Assembly (NCBI RefSeq): GCF_002979655.1
Contig: NZ_PCPG01000015.1
Coordinates: 1 to 64,000 of the forward strand
Length of the DNA: 64,000 bases
Direction of reading: 5' to 3'
Origin: Microbacterium sp. MYb45
GTDB taxonomy: Bacteria > Actinomycetota > Actinomycetes > Actinomycetales > Microbacteriaceae
Made by a program: the position numbers and the translations under genes. Below the pieces are notes generated by a model. It saw only the letters and a program-made list of their open reading frames with translations, did no database searches and was not told where the DNA came from. Shown here piece by piece: positions 53,734-61,853 of the stretch. Position 1 is the stretch's first letter. Each line of letters begins with the position of its first letter.

Positions 53734-53968
53734 CAGCTATGGAACCACGGTAAGTGTCACGCCGCGCTCTGGCTGGGCGATCACGCCGTTCTCCAATTGG
53801 TGGGCCGAGTACGAACTCTGGGTGAGTGGAATTTACGAGGGCCACAAGTTCTACAACCAGCTGCGTTGCCATGTCGATCTTGCACCGTTCAAGTCTCCGT
53901 GGAACCTCGACGCCTGGCGGCCCGACGTAAGCTACAGCAACGTCCTGGCGAGGTCATGCAACCCATAG
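53732..53968 (+). pseudogene. C-terminal remnant of a DUF2599 protein
   Basis: About 79 codons beginning at SSYGTTVSV read as the end of a DUF2599 secreted protein: aromatic-rich FSNWWAEYELWVSGIYEGHKF, then NQLRCHVDLA and WNLDAWRPDVSYSNV with a final SCNP, the two cysteines probably forming the family disulfide. No start codon, ribosome site or signal peptide is found. Upstream of 53732 the sequence is the interrupted trpS on the opposite strand. Two truncated genes therefore meet at one point. Confidence 0.72.
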
Positions 53969-53976
53969 GAGTGATC

Positions 53977-54186
53977 GTGAAGCAGAAGACCCGTCGGGTG
54001 ATGGTCGGCATCGGCCTGCTCGGTGTCGCTGTCATCGTTCTCGCCATCGTCATGGCGGTGCTTGACGGTTACGTCTCAGACGCAACGCACGGGACCGGCA
54101 ACCTCGCACCCGCCGCGCTCACGTTCCTTCTCGGCGCATGTCTCGCGCTCCTGGGATTCGGCAGCGTTCTCTTCCGTAGAGAGTGA
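53977..54186 (+). CDS. Small membrane protein, function unknown
   Basis: Protein of 69 residues with two hydrophobic helices (about 9-29 and 45-65) joined by a short polar loop and a basic N-terminus (MKQKTRR). The GTG start at 53977 is preceded by ATAGGAG, where the stop of the DUF2599 remnant lies, so it was probably the second gene of that transcript. A start 21 nt upstream is less likely. It ends before a hairpin. Confidence 0.68.
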   Translation: MKQKTRRVMVGIGLLGVAVIVLAIVMAVLDGYVSDATHGTGNLAPAALTFLLGACLALLGFGSVLFRRE

Positions 54187-54207
54187 TCCGACTTCCCTGA
54201 CGACGAT

Positions 54208-54242
54208 GAATGCGGGAGTGGGTCAGACACGCTCCCGCATTC
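54208..54242. terminator. Hairpin between converging genes
   Basis: A perfect 11-bp inverted repeat (GAATGCGGGAG, 54208-54218, with its complement at 54232-54242) lies between the small membrane protein and the ABC operon, which end towards each other. Confidence 0.7.
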
Positions 54243-54299
54243 CTCATTCCTATCGGCTGACTGCGGGGACTTCTCTGTCTGACCTGACGCTGAACTGCG

Positions 54300-55055
54300 T
54301 CAGCGCGGCAGTCGCGGAACCGCGTCGACGAGCGCCCGCGTGTACGAATCCTGCGGGGCGTGCAGCACCGCCGCCGTCGGGCCCTGCTCGACGACACGGC
54401 CGTTCTGCAGCACGACCGTGCGGTCGCAGGCCGCAGCGATCGCGGTGAGGTCGTGCGACACCATCACGAGAGAGAGGCCGTTCTCGCGGCGCAGCCGGTC
54501 GAGCAGTTCGAGCACCTGCACCCGGGTCGTGACGTCGAGCGCACTCACCGGCTCGTCGGCCAGCAGCACCCTCGGGCGCGACACCACGGCCCGCGCGATC
54601 GCGATGCGCTGACGCTGACCGCCGGAGAACTCATGCGGGTACCGGCGCGCGGTGTCGGCGGGAAGCCCGACCGAATCGAGCGCCTCGGCGATGCGGCGCT
54701 GGGCGTCGGCACCGGACGCCAGGCCCAATGACCGGAGCGGCTCGCCGATGATCCGGTCGATGCGCTGGCGGGGGTCGAGCGACGAGTACGGATCCTGGAA
54801 GACGGGCTGCACACTCGCGCGGAACCGCCGCATCTGCGCGCGGTCACGCAGCGACAGGGGAGCGCCGTCGAACAGCACCTGGCCATCGCGCGGAGCGGCG
54901 AGGCCGAGCATCAGTCGCAGGATCGTGGACTTGCCCGCACCCGACTCGCCCACGAGACCGAGCGAGTCGCCGTCGGAGAGGCTCACCGAGATGTCGTCCA
55001 GCACCCGGCGGGAGCCGTACGCGAATCCGGCGCCTTGCAGTTCGAGGATCGTCAT
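54300..55055 (-). CDS. Peptide ABC transporter ATPase (DppF/OppF type)
   Basis: ATP-binding subunit of 251 residues with Walker A GESGAGKST, signature FSGGQRQRIAIARA and Walker B VLLADEPVSALD. The ATG at 55055 overlaps the stop of the paired ATPase. It is the last gene of a five-gene importer plus one leading gene. Confidence 0.92.
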   Translation of the reverse strand: MTILELQGAGFAYGSRRVLDDISVSLSDGDSLGLVGESGAGKSTILRLMLGLAAPRDGQVLFDGAPLSLRDRAQMRRFRASVQPVFQDPYSSLDPRQRIDRIIGEPLRSLGLASGADAQRRIAEALDSVGLPADTARRYPHEFSGGQRQRIAIARAVVSRPRVLLADEPVSALDVTTRVQVLELLDRLRRENGLSLVMVSHDLTAIAAACDRTVVLQNGRVVEQGPTAAVLHAPQDSYTRALVDAVPRLPR

Positions 55056-55849
55056 CGCGTGCCCTCCCCGGCGTCGAGGTACGCGTCGAGGGCGCGGGCG
55101 CTGTCGACCAGCATCCGCGTGTACGGCTCCGCCGGCTCCTGCAGCACCTGGGCCACCGGACCCGCCTCGACGACACTTCCGTCGCGCAGCACCACGATGC
55201 GATCGACCATGCGGGAGACCACGGCCAGGTCGTGGCTGATGAACAGCAGCGCCATGCCCCGCTCGGCGACCAGCCGCTCCAGCAGCGCGAGCACGCCGTC
55301 CTGCACCGTGACGTCGAGCGCTGTCGTCGGCTCGTCGGCGATGAGCAGTTGCGGTTTGGCGGCGAGAGCGATCGCTATCGCCACGCGCTGACGCTGACCA
55401 CCCGACAGCTCGTGCGGGTAGGCGCGCGCGAACCGTGGTTCTGACAGGGCGACCTCCTCGAGCGCCGCCGCGACAGCCGCACGCAGCTCGGTTCCGCGAA
55501 GTCCGAGATGGCGGCGCAGCGGTTCGGCGACCTGCCGGCCCACCCGCATCAGAGGGTCGAGAGCGGTCAGCGGCTCCTGGAAAACGATCTGCGCCACCGG
55601 GCCGCGCAGCGGCTGGAGGTCGGCGTCCCGAGCGCCGACGACCTGATGCCCGTCGAGCAGCACGGAACCCGATGCGACGAGGGCATCCGGCAGCAGCCCG
55701 GTGACCGCCAGCGAGGTCAGCGACTTGCCGGAGCCAGACTCGCCGATCAGCCCCAGGCGCTCGCCGGCCCCGAGCGAGAACGACACGTCGCGCACGAGCA
55801 CGCCGGACGAGGAGCGGACCGTGAGACCGGTGACATCGAGAAGGCTCAT
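55052..55849 (-). CDS. Peptide ABC transporter ATPase (DppD/OppD type)
   Basis: The second ATPase, 265 residues, with Walker A GESGSGKS, signature LSGGQRQRVAIAIA and Walker B LLIADEPTTALD. The C-terminal dipeptide-transporter region is short (the protein ends SARALDAYLDAGEGTR). It works as a heterodimer with its neighbour and overlaps the next permease gene. Confidence 0.92.
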   Translation of the reverse strand: MSLLDVTGLTVRSSSGVLVRDVSFSLGAGERLGLIGESGSGKSLTSLAVTGLLPDALVASGSVLLDGHQVVGARDADLQPLRGPVAQIVFQEPLTALDPLMRVGRQVAEPLRRHLGLRGTELRAAVAAALEEVALSEPRFARAYPHELSGGQRQRVAIAIALAAKPQLLIADEPTTALDVTVQDGVLALLERLVAERGMALLFISHDLAVVSRMVDRIVVLRDGSVVEAGPVAQVLQEPAEPYTRMLVDSARALDAYLDAGEGTR

Positions 55850-56706
55850 CGGCTCCTCCTGCGGGTCGGGTCGGCGAGGTCACGCAGACCGTCGGCGAGG
55901 AAGTTCACACCGAGCACGAGCGCGATGATCGCGACACCGGGAGCGATCGCACCGACCGGAGCCGTGAGCACGGTGCCCTGCGCCTCCTGCAGCATCCGCC
56001 CCCACGAGGCGTTGGGCGGCGGCGCGCCGAGGCCCAGATACGACAGGCTCGCCTCCGCGAGCACGGCAGCGCCGAACTGCAGCGCGAGGCTCACGGCGAG
56101 CGTCGGCGCGATGTTCGGCAGCACGTGCTGGAACACGATTCCGATCACGCTCGTGCCGCTCGTGCGGGCCGCCGTGACGAACTGCTCCTGCAGCACGCGA
56201 CGCGCGAGGATGCGGGTGAGACGCGCGACCACCGCCGACATCGCGAGCCCGATCGCGAGCACCGCCGACCACAGGGACGCACCCTGGACGGCGACCACCA
56301 GCATCGCGAGCAGCAGCACGGGGAAGGCGATCACCACGTCGAGTCCGGCCGAGAGCGTGTCATCGACCCAGGGCCGGGCGAAGGCGGCGAGGAGGCCGAT
56401 GATCGTGCCGAGGACAGCCGCGATCGCGACCGAGCAGGTTCCGACGATGAGGGCGATCCGCGCGCCCCACATCAGCTGCGAGAGCAGGTCGCGACCGAGT
56501 CGGTCGGTTCCGAGCAGGTGCAGCGTGCTCGGTCCTTCGAGACGGCCGCCGCTGGTGTCGGCGAGCGGGTAGGGAAGCCAGAACAGGGAGACCAGCGCCA
56601 TCAGCACGATGAGGCCCGTGAGCACGATCCCGATGACGAGGGTCGCCTTCGGACGCCGGCGCACGGGAACGGATCCGGTGATCAACTGTTCGGCGACGCG
56701 GCTCAT
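55846..56706 (-). CDS. Peptide ABC transporter permease (DppC type)
   Basis: Channel subunit of 286 residues with an N-terminal cytoplasmic stretch (RRRPKATL), a first helix near 23-45, the family motif LLGTDRLGRDLLSQL and the C-terminal LGVNFLADGLRDLADP. It partners the DppB-type subunit and overlaps it by 4 nt. Confidence 0.93.
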   Translation of the reverse strand: MSRVAEQLITGSVPVRRRPKATLVIGIVLTGLIVLMALVSLFWLPYPLADTSGGRLEGPSTLHLLGTDRLGRDLLSQLMWGARIALIVGTCSVAIAAVLGTIIGLLAAFARPWVDDTLSAGLDVVIAFPVLLLAMLVVAVQGASLWSAVLAIGLAMSAVVARLTRILARRVLQEQFVTAARTSGTSVIGIVFQHVLPNIAPTLAVSLALQFGAAVLAEASLSYLGLGAPPPNASWGRMLQEAQGTVLTAPVGAIAPGVAIIALVLGVNFLADGLRDLADPTRRRSR

Positions 56707-57665
56707 CGGTTCCCCGAGACGCTCGTGCGCAGGCGCGGGTCGATCAGGCGCTGCACGATGTCGGCGGCGAATCCGACGAGCAGAACGAAGAGGGTGCTGA
56801 CGACGAGGACGCCCTGGATGACCTGGAAGTCGTGCTGCTCGATGGCCGACAGCAGCAGGCTGCCGAGACCGGGAAGGGTGAACACGCTCTCGACGACGAC
56901 CGCGCCGAGCAGAGTCGTCGACAGCTCGATGCCGAGGATCGCGACGACCGGCACCGCGCCGTTGCGCACACCATGACGCAGCAGCGCCTCTCCCATGCCG
57001 GAGCCTCCGGCGCGAGCGGTGCGCAGGTAGTCGCTGCCCAATACGTCGAGAGTGGCTGAGCGCACATATCGGCTGAGGGAGGCGCTCATCACGATCACGA
57101 TCGTGGTGATCGGCAGGGCGAGCGATCGCAGCGCATCGGCGGGGTCCTCCCAGTCGTCGCGGGGGAAGCCGCCGGAGGGCAGCGCGCCGAGTCCGAGCGC
57201 GAACACCCAGACGAGCACGACGCCGACCCAGAACACCGGGACGGCAACACCGAGCTGCGCGAACCCCGAGAGCACGATGCCGTACCAGCGGTCGGACTTC
57301 ACGGCCGCGGTGATGCCGATCACGAGGGAGACCAGCAGGGCGATCGTGAAGGCGATGAGCGTGAGCGGAATGGTCACGGCGAGGCGGTCGGCGATGTCGG
57401 GTCCGACGGGACGCGAGCTCAGGAACGATTCACCGAGGTCGAAGCGGAGCAGCTGCCCCGCCCACGTCGTGAACTGCTGCAGCAGGGGCTGGTCGGAGCC
57501 GACCTGCTCGCGGGCCGCGGCGATCTGCTCGGGGGTCGCGTTCACCGAGAGCAGCGCGTTGGCCGGGTCGCCGGGAAGCAGGCGCAGCAGCACGAAGATC
57601 GCGACCATCGCGACGACGAGCGACACCACGAGGAACGCGAGGCGGCGCAGCAGGTAGGCGAGCAT
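56703..57665 (-). CDS. Peptide ABC transporter permease (DppB type)
   Basis: The other channel subunit, 320 residues, six helices. The N-terminal LLRRLAFLVVSLVVAMVAIF and the LPGDPANALL and RTARAGGSG sequences are typical of the DppB family. An ATG start follows the end of the solute-binding gene by 50 nt. Confidence 0.93.
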   Translation of the reverse strand: MLAYLLRRLAFLVVSLVVAMVAIFVLLRLLPGDPANALLSVNATPEQIAAAREQVGSDQPLLQQFTTWAGQLLRFDLGESFLSSRPVGPDIADRLAVTIPLTLIAFTIALLVSLVIGITAAVKSDRWYGIVLSGFAQLGVAVPVFWVGVVLVWVFALGLGALPSGGFPRDDWEDPADALRSLALPITTIVIVMSASLSRYVRSATLDVLGSDYLRTARAGGSGMGEALLRHGVRNGAVPVVAILGIELSTTLLGAVVVESVFTLPGLGSLLLSAIEQHDFQVIQGVLVVSTLFVLLVGFAADIVQRLIDPRLRTSVSGNR

Positions 57666-57715
57666 GTGTTCTCAGGATGACGAGGGGATGCCGACGCGCG
57701 GCATCCCCTCGCGCG

Positions 57716-59209
57716 TCAGGACTTGACGATGTCGTAGGCGAAGAACTGCGAGTTCAGGCCGTTGACCGGGTACCCGCTGAGGTCACTCGAGGCGACCACG
57801 ATCTGCGGGTACAGGTACAACCATACGCTCGCGGCATCCGCGGCGATCTTCTCGTTTACCTGCTTCAGCAGGGCCGTCTGCTCGTCGGTCGTGGTGGCCT
57901 GTTCGGCGTCGGCGACCCACTTCTGCACCTCGGCATCGTTGTAACCCCAGTAGAAGTCGGGGTTGCCGTACCAGACCACGTCGCGGTCGTTCACGTGCTC
58001 CTGGAGGGTGGCTTCGAAGTCCTGCTCCTTGAAGACCTTCGTGTACCACTCGTCGGCGCTGATCGTGTTGATCTCGACCGTGATGCCGACCTCGGCGAGC
58101 TGGGACTGCAGGAACTCCGCGACGGCGGGGTGCGGGTCGTAGCTCGGGGTGTCGAGGGTGAACGTGAAGCCGTCGGCGTAGCCGGCCTGGGCGAGCAGGT
58201 CCTTCGAGAGCGCCACGTCGTACGGGTTCACCGAGGTGAGGTCTTCGTACCAGGGGTCGGTCGGCGGAACCATCGAGCCGATCAGCGTGCCGTAGTCGCC
58301 CCAGATCGATTCGAGCAGCTTCTTCGTGTCGATCGCGGAGTAGATCGCCTTGCGCACGAGGGCGTCGTCGAAGGGGGCGACGCGGTCGTTGAACGCGAGC
58401 AGCTCCTTCGTGGTCGAGGTGCCCTCGCTGATCACGTACTCGTCGTTGTCGAACTGCGCGAGCGAGTCGGGGCTCTGCACGCTGGTGATCACGTCGATCT
58501 CACCCGTGAGCAGCGCGTTGTTCTCGGCCGTCGCGTCGGTGAAGTACGTGTAGACGACCTCGCCGTTCTTGGCGGGCTCGCCCCAGTAGTCGTCCCAGCG
58601 ATCGAGGGTGAGGGTCGAGCCCTTCTTCCACTCGTCGAGCGTGTACGGACCGGTGCCGTCTTCGGCGCTGGTGATGTCGCCGGCCTCGTCGTTCACGATC
58701 CAGACGTAGCTGAGGTTGTAGAGGAACGAGATCGACCGCTGCGACAACGTGAAGACGACCGTCGTGTCGTCGGGGGTGGCGATGTCGGCGATCACGCCGA
58801 AGCTCGACTTGCGCGCGGAGACCGAATCCTCGGCCGTGACGGCCTCGACGCTCGACTTCACGTCGGCGGAGGTGAGTGGGTCGCCCGAGTGGAAGGTCAC
58901 GTCGTCGCGCAGCGTGATCGTGTAGGTCAGACCGTCGTCGGACACCTGGGCGTCTTCGGCGAGCAGCGGCTCGACCTCACCGTCGTCCGTCAGCCGGTAC
59001 AGGCCCTCGTAGACGTTGCCGGTCAGCGCCTCGGTCACGCCCTGGCCGCCACCCTGGGTGTTGCTGAGGTTGGTGGGCTCGTACAGCGAGCCGATGAAGA
59101 CGGTGGCGTCTTCGCTCGAGGCGTCGTCGGTCGTGCCCGACGCGCAGCCGGCCACGAGGGCGAGCGTGGCGACGGCGCCGAGCGCGCCGAGGATGCGAGT
59201 TCTTCTCAT
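57716..59209 (-). CDS. Peptide-type ABC solute-binding lipoprotein (family 5)
   Basis: Substrate receptor of 497 residues with a lipoprotein signal (lipobox VAGC, Cys about 22). Family 5 features include LAEDAQVSDDGLTYTITLRDDVTFHSGDPLTS (read in parts) and the later KAIYSAIDTKKLLE. It probably captures oligopeptides, but the family also takes sugars, nickel or other ligands. An unusual feature is the repeated Asp/Thr acidic character of the mature surface, as in many high-GC exported proteins. Confidence 0.92.
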   Translation of the reverse strand: MRRTRILGALGAVATLALVAGCASGTTDDASSEDATVFIGSLYEPTNLSNTQGGGQGVTEALTGNVYEGLYRLTDDGEVEPLLAEDAQVSDDGLTYTITLRDDVTFHSGDPLTSADVKSSVEAVTAEDSVSARKSSFGVIADIATPDDTTVVFTLSQRSISFLYNLSYVWIVNDEAGDITSAEDGTGPYTLDEWKKGSTLTLDRWDDYWGEPAKNGEVVYTYFTDATAENNALLTGEIDVITSVQSPDSLAQFDNDEYVISEGTSTTKELLAFNDRVAPFDDALVRKAIYSAIDTKKLLESIWGDYGTLIGSMVPPTDPWYEDLTSVNPYDVALSKDLLAQAGYADGFTFTLDTPSYDPHPAVAEFLQSQLAEVGITVEINTISADEWYTKVFKEQDFEATLQEHVNDRDVVWYGNPDFYWGYNDAEVQKWVADAEQATTTDEQTALLKQVNEKIAADAASVWLYLYPQIVVASSDLSGYPVNGLNSQFFAYDIVKS

Positions 59210-59236
59210 GACTACTCCAGGGTGAGAGTGTGCGGC

Positions 59237-59932
59237 TCAGGCCGCATAGATGTCGAAGCCGTCGCGGAAGACGACGTTCTTCTCGCCTGCTCGGATAGGC
59301 AGGGGGAAGCGGTTGGATGCCGGCGGCAGCGGGCAGTTGTACTGGGCGCTGAAGCCGCAGGGCGGCACGAACGCGCGGTTGAAGTCGAGGGTCACGGAGC
59401 CCTCGTCGTCGCGCAGCTGCACGAACAGGAAGCGACCGGATCCGTAGGTCTCCGAGCCGTTGGTCTCGTCGCCGAAGACGAGCAGCAGCGTGCCGCCGTC
59501 GTCGAACGCGGCGAGGTCGTACTCGCGGCCGTTCAGCTCGAGGCGGATGTCGCCGGGGACGACCAGGTCGCGTGTGCCGCCGTTGTCGCGGATGTGCTCG
59601 AATGAGACCCGGCGGTCACCGGAGACGGGGGTGAAGTGGCCCTCGAGCACCCACGCCGGGTCATACTCGTACGTGTCGATGCGGTCGAACGCGCGAATAG
59701 CGGGGGCGTCGGCATCCCAGACGCGCAGGCCGTGTTCCGCCTGGCCGGTCTCGATGTTCGTGCGCTGGATCGGCGTCACGGTCTCGGTGGGGGACGCGGC
59801 GCGCTGCGCCGCATCCAGGTCGGGGAGCTCGCCGGTCCAGCGCGTCTCGACCAGGGCGAGGTTGCCGGTGGCAGACGTGACGGAGGCGCGGCGCTCGGCC
59901 TGCCACTGGGTGTGCTCTTCGCGTTCAGACAT
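59237..59932 (-). CDS. DUF1684 protein, first gene of the ABC operon
   Basis: Soluble protein of 231 residues belonging to DUF1684. The conserved part is the last two thirds, with FDDGGTLLLVFGDETNGSETYGSGRFL and LDFNRAFVPPCGFSAQYNCPLPP (read in parts), including two cysteines. No signal peptide is seen, so it acts in the cytoplasm, although its neighbour genes encode an importer. I use the ATG at 59932, since AGGAG lies 11 nt before it. A GATAAT -10-like element is found on the minus strand at 60032-60037. Confidence 0.83.
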   Translation of the reverse strand: MSEREEHTQWQAERRASVTSATGNLALVETRWTGELPDLDAAQRAASPTETVTPIQRTNIETGQAEHGLRVWDADAPAIRAFDRIDTYEYDPAWVLEGHFTPVSGDRRVSFEHIRDNGGTRDLVVPGDIRLELNGREYDLAAFDDGGTLLLVFGDETNGSETYGSGRFLFVQLRDDEGSVTLDFNRAFVPPCGFSAQYNCPLPPASNRFPLPIRAGEKNVVFRDGFDIYAA

Positions 59933-59964
59933 CACTTTCAATTCTCCTGCATGCAGAACGGGGT

Positions 59965-60013
59965 GGGGCCGGGCTCGTCACTCGGGGTAACGAGGTCTCG
60001 TGCTCAGCCACGG
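59965..60013. repeat. Dispersed intergenic repeat, copy A
   Basis: About 49 nt (GGGGCCG at the left, GTCACTCGGGGTAACGAG in the centre, CTCAGCCACGG at the right) align with 60517-60567 at about three quarters identity. It lies in the 5' region of the DUF1684 operon. Confidence 0.55.
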
Positions 60014-60157
60014 GTTCGTCAGTGCGGTCGGATTATCACGTAGCGTTATAGCTCATGACTCTTTGTCCTGGAGTCTGCTGGACAACGGAAGAGCACCATG
60101 CATATCCGGAATGTCTGATGGGTACTTCACATGCTGACGATGGAGAGGAATGAAGCC

Positions 60158-60385
60158 GTGAGTGCAGAACGTAAGCCCATTCGGGCGCAGTCGCTTGGTC
60201 GTGCGTTGGCCGGCTGGATCTTCGTTTTCCTCGCCGCGTGCATGGCGTTTGGTGCAGCCGCTACCGCAGTCGATGAGGGATGGCGGATCTTCTTGTTCAT
60301 CGATGGCGTCGTACTGGTTTTGGGACTTGTCGTTCTCATGTCGATGTGGATCCTTCGCCGACGTCGCACGGTTGCGCAGGCGTGA
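60158..60385 (+). CDS. Small membrane protein, function unknown
   Basis: Protein of 75 residues with two hydrophobic helices (about 15-38 and 48-68) and a C-terminal RRRR motif, giving an inside-basic hairpin topology. I choose the GTG at 60158, behind GGAGAGG. ATG starts at 60131 and 60140 would add nine or six residues without a ribosome site. It resembles the 69-residue protein at 53977 only in layout, not clearly in sequence. It is single-gene, flanked by a terminator. Confidence 0.6.
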   Translation: MSAERKPIRAQSLGRALAGWIFVFLAACMAFGAAATAVDEGWRIFLFIDGVVLVLGLVVLMSMWILRRRRTVAQA

Positions 60386-60406
60386 CGCGCTCTGGGCCTG
60401 CCCGGT

Positions 60407-60444
60407 AGGTGGCTTGCCCCACACGGGGGCACCTCCGCCTTTTA
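60407..60444 (+). terminator. Terminator of the small membrane gene
   Basis: AGGTGG-TTGCCCC pairs with GGGGGCA-CCT, with small internal mismatches, and is followed by CCTTTTAT, about 22 nt after the stop codon. Confidence 0.55.
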
Positions 60445-60478
60445 TCGGGAGATGCCGGGGTAGGTCTGATGTGAGGAC

Positions 60479-60517
60479 CGATGGGGATGCGTCGCGCTGC
60501 GCGACGCATCCCCATCG
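60479..60517. repeat. Long hairpin with 17-bp arms
   Basis: CGATGGGGATGCGTCGC (60479-60495) and its exact complement (60501-60517) flank a 5-nt loop that itself allows two more pairs. It lies in the gap between a small membrane gene and the DUF1778 gene and directly abuts repeat copy B. Confidence 0.85.
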
Positions 60518-60567
60518 GGGCCGAACCCGTCACCCGGGATAACGAGTTCCGTCGCTCAGCCGCACGG
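60517..60567. repeat. Dispersed intergenic repeat, copy B
   Basis: It begins where the long hairpin ends. It aligns over its length with copy A (59965-60013), and its right half (CTCAGCCGCACGG) aligns with the partial copy at 45944-45974. Confidence 0.55.
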
Positions 60568-60577
60568 AGGCTCCCAT

Positions 60578-60600
60578 GTGTACGGCGATCTGCCGTACAC
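60578..60600 (+). promoter_or_regulatory. Operator of the TacAT-like pair
   Basis: GTGTACGG (60578-60585) and CCGTACAC (60593-60600) form a perfect 8-bp inverted repeat with a 7-nt spacer, ending 8 nt before the antitoxin ATG. TACACT (60596-60601) inside it may be the -10 element, so the antitoxin could block its own promoter. Confidence 0.7.
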
Positions 60601-60608
60601 TCGACTTC

Positions 60609-60893
60609 ATGAGCACCTCGACTTCTCCGCTGAAGAGCGCCCGTCTGGAGTTCCGCGTCACGGCGGATCAGAAGGAGACGATCGAAGAGGCGGCCGCGAT
60701 CGAAGGTCGTACCGTGACCGACTTCTCGGCTTCCGTCCTCGTGGAGCGAGCACAGGAGGTCATCGAGCGCGAACGCCGATTGCTCGTCGATGCCGTGCGG
60801 TTCGACGCCTTCATCGAGGTGATGGAACGCCCGCCACGCACCGTCGAGGGCCTCCGCGAGCTGCTGAGACGTGAATCCGTCTTCGTTGACTGA
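60609..60893 (+). CDS. tacA: DUF1778 antitoxin (TacA-like)
   Basis: Antitoxin of 94 residues. An N-terminal ribbon-helix-helix (SARLEFRVTADQKETIEEAA) gives DNA binding and the tail (ERPPRTVEGLRELLRRESVF) should wrap the GNAT partner. The ATG at 60609 is preceded by an operator-like inverted repeat. An upstream reading would begin within that operator. It overlaps the toxin gene by 23 nt. Confidence 0.88.
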   Translation: MSTSTSPLKSARLEFRVTADQKETIEEAAAIEGRTVTDFSASVLVERAQEVIERERRLLVDAVRFDAFIEVMERPPRTVEGLRELLRRESVFVD

Positions 60894-61389
60894 GTTCCTG
60901 ACGCCGCGGCCCCTTGCGTCCGGCGACAAGCTGTCCGACTTCCGCTGCGGCGAGGAGAGCCTCGATATCTGGCTGCGCGGCCGGGCCCGCTCGAATGAGA
61001 AGAGCGGCGCCTCGCGCACGATGGTCTCGGTCACGCGGGAGGGGAGGGTTGCGGGGTACTACTGCCTGGCCTCCAGTGCCATCGATCGCGGCGATGGGCC
61101 GCCACCACTTGCGGTCGGCATGCCCGGGTCTGTTCCCATCGTGCTGCTCGGCCGCTTGGCCGTCGACCGGGAGTACTCGGGTCGCGGCTTGGGATTCTCG
61201 CTTCTGCAGCACGCGACGATGCGGGCGCTCGAAGCCGCAGGCGCCATCGGCGTGCGCGCGATCCTCGTGCACGCGATCAACGACGAAATCGTCCCGTTCT
61301 ACGAGCGGTTCGGCTTCACCGCCTTCCCGGATGCGCGTCGCACCCTCTTCCTCGTGGTGAACGACGCCCGCGCGACCCTCGCGCTGTGA
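60871..61389 (+). CDS. tacT: GNAT-family toxin (TacT-like)
   Basis: Acetyltransferase of 172 residues. Known relatives block translation by acetylating the amino group of aminoacyl-tRNAs. The acetyl-CoA loop GRLAVDREYSGRGLGFSLL (RGLG) and the catalytic tyrosine in VPFYERFGF are present. The GTG at 60871 gives an overlap with the antitoxin gene; a TTG five codons later is also possible. Together the two genes form a type II toxin-antitoxin unit. Confidence 0.87.
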   Translation: MNPSSLTEFLTPRPLASGDKLSDFRCGEESLDIWLRGRARSNEKSGASRTMVSVTREGRVAGYYCLASSAIDRGDGPPPLAVGMPGSVPIVLLGRLAVDREYSGRGLGFSLLQHATMRALEAAGAIGVRAILVHAINDEIVPFYERFGFTAFPDARRTLFLVVNDARATLAL

Positions 61390-61476
61390 CGGGGCTGTCG
61401 AGTCCCCCGGAGTGACGCACTCGGATGCTCACGCGAACGGGAGTCTCGTACTCTGACACGAACCGTGAGGAGAGAA

Positions 61477-61809
61477 ATGGACGACCAGCGCCGCAACCGG
61501 AGCCTGCCGGGCGACCACGTCATGTGGTTCCACGTCTTCGTGTCGGTGGTGGCTGCGCTGTTCATCTTCATGAGGATTCTCGAGATCGCTGGGTGCACGG
61601 CTCGCTGCGACTATCCCGCAATAGGCTCGTCCACTCACGCGTTCTGGTGGACGGATCTCTCGCTCTTCATCGTCGCCGCAGGCTCCTACGGTTACTTCAG
61701 GTCTCGAATCCGAAGGTCCTGGATCATCCCGACGAGTGGCGTCGCCCTCACGCTGATCGCGTTCGTCGTCGCCAACATGGCGCTGAGCGCCGCGTTGGGC
61801 CAGTTGTAG
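61477..61809 (+). CDS. Membrane protein of unknown function
   Basis: Protein of 110 residues with three hydrophobic helices (about 15-35, 50-70 and 83-105) and a Cys pair between helices 1 and 2 (GCTARC) that may form a disulfide outside. GAGGAG precedes the ATG at 61477. I recognise no family. It stands alone after the toxin gene and converges on a TetR gene. Confidence 0.65.
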   Translation: MDDQRRNRSLPGDHVMWFHVFVSVVAALFIFMRILEIAGCTARCDYPAIGSSTHAFWWTDLSLFIVAAGSYGYFRSRIRRSWIIPTSGVALTLIAFVVANMALSAALGQL

Positions 61810-61853
61810 GGCGAGAGGCAGCGAAGGCAGACGTCACGGGTGGTCGGGGTCCT

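Noticed and set aside
60063..60085. TTGTCC/GGACAA inverted repeat as an operator
   Set aside because: Six-base arms 11 nt apart are too short to distinguish from chance, and it does not overlap a clear promoter.
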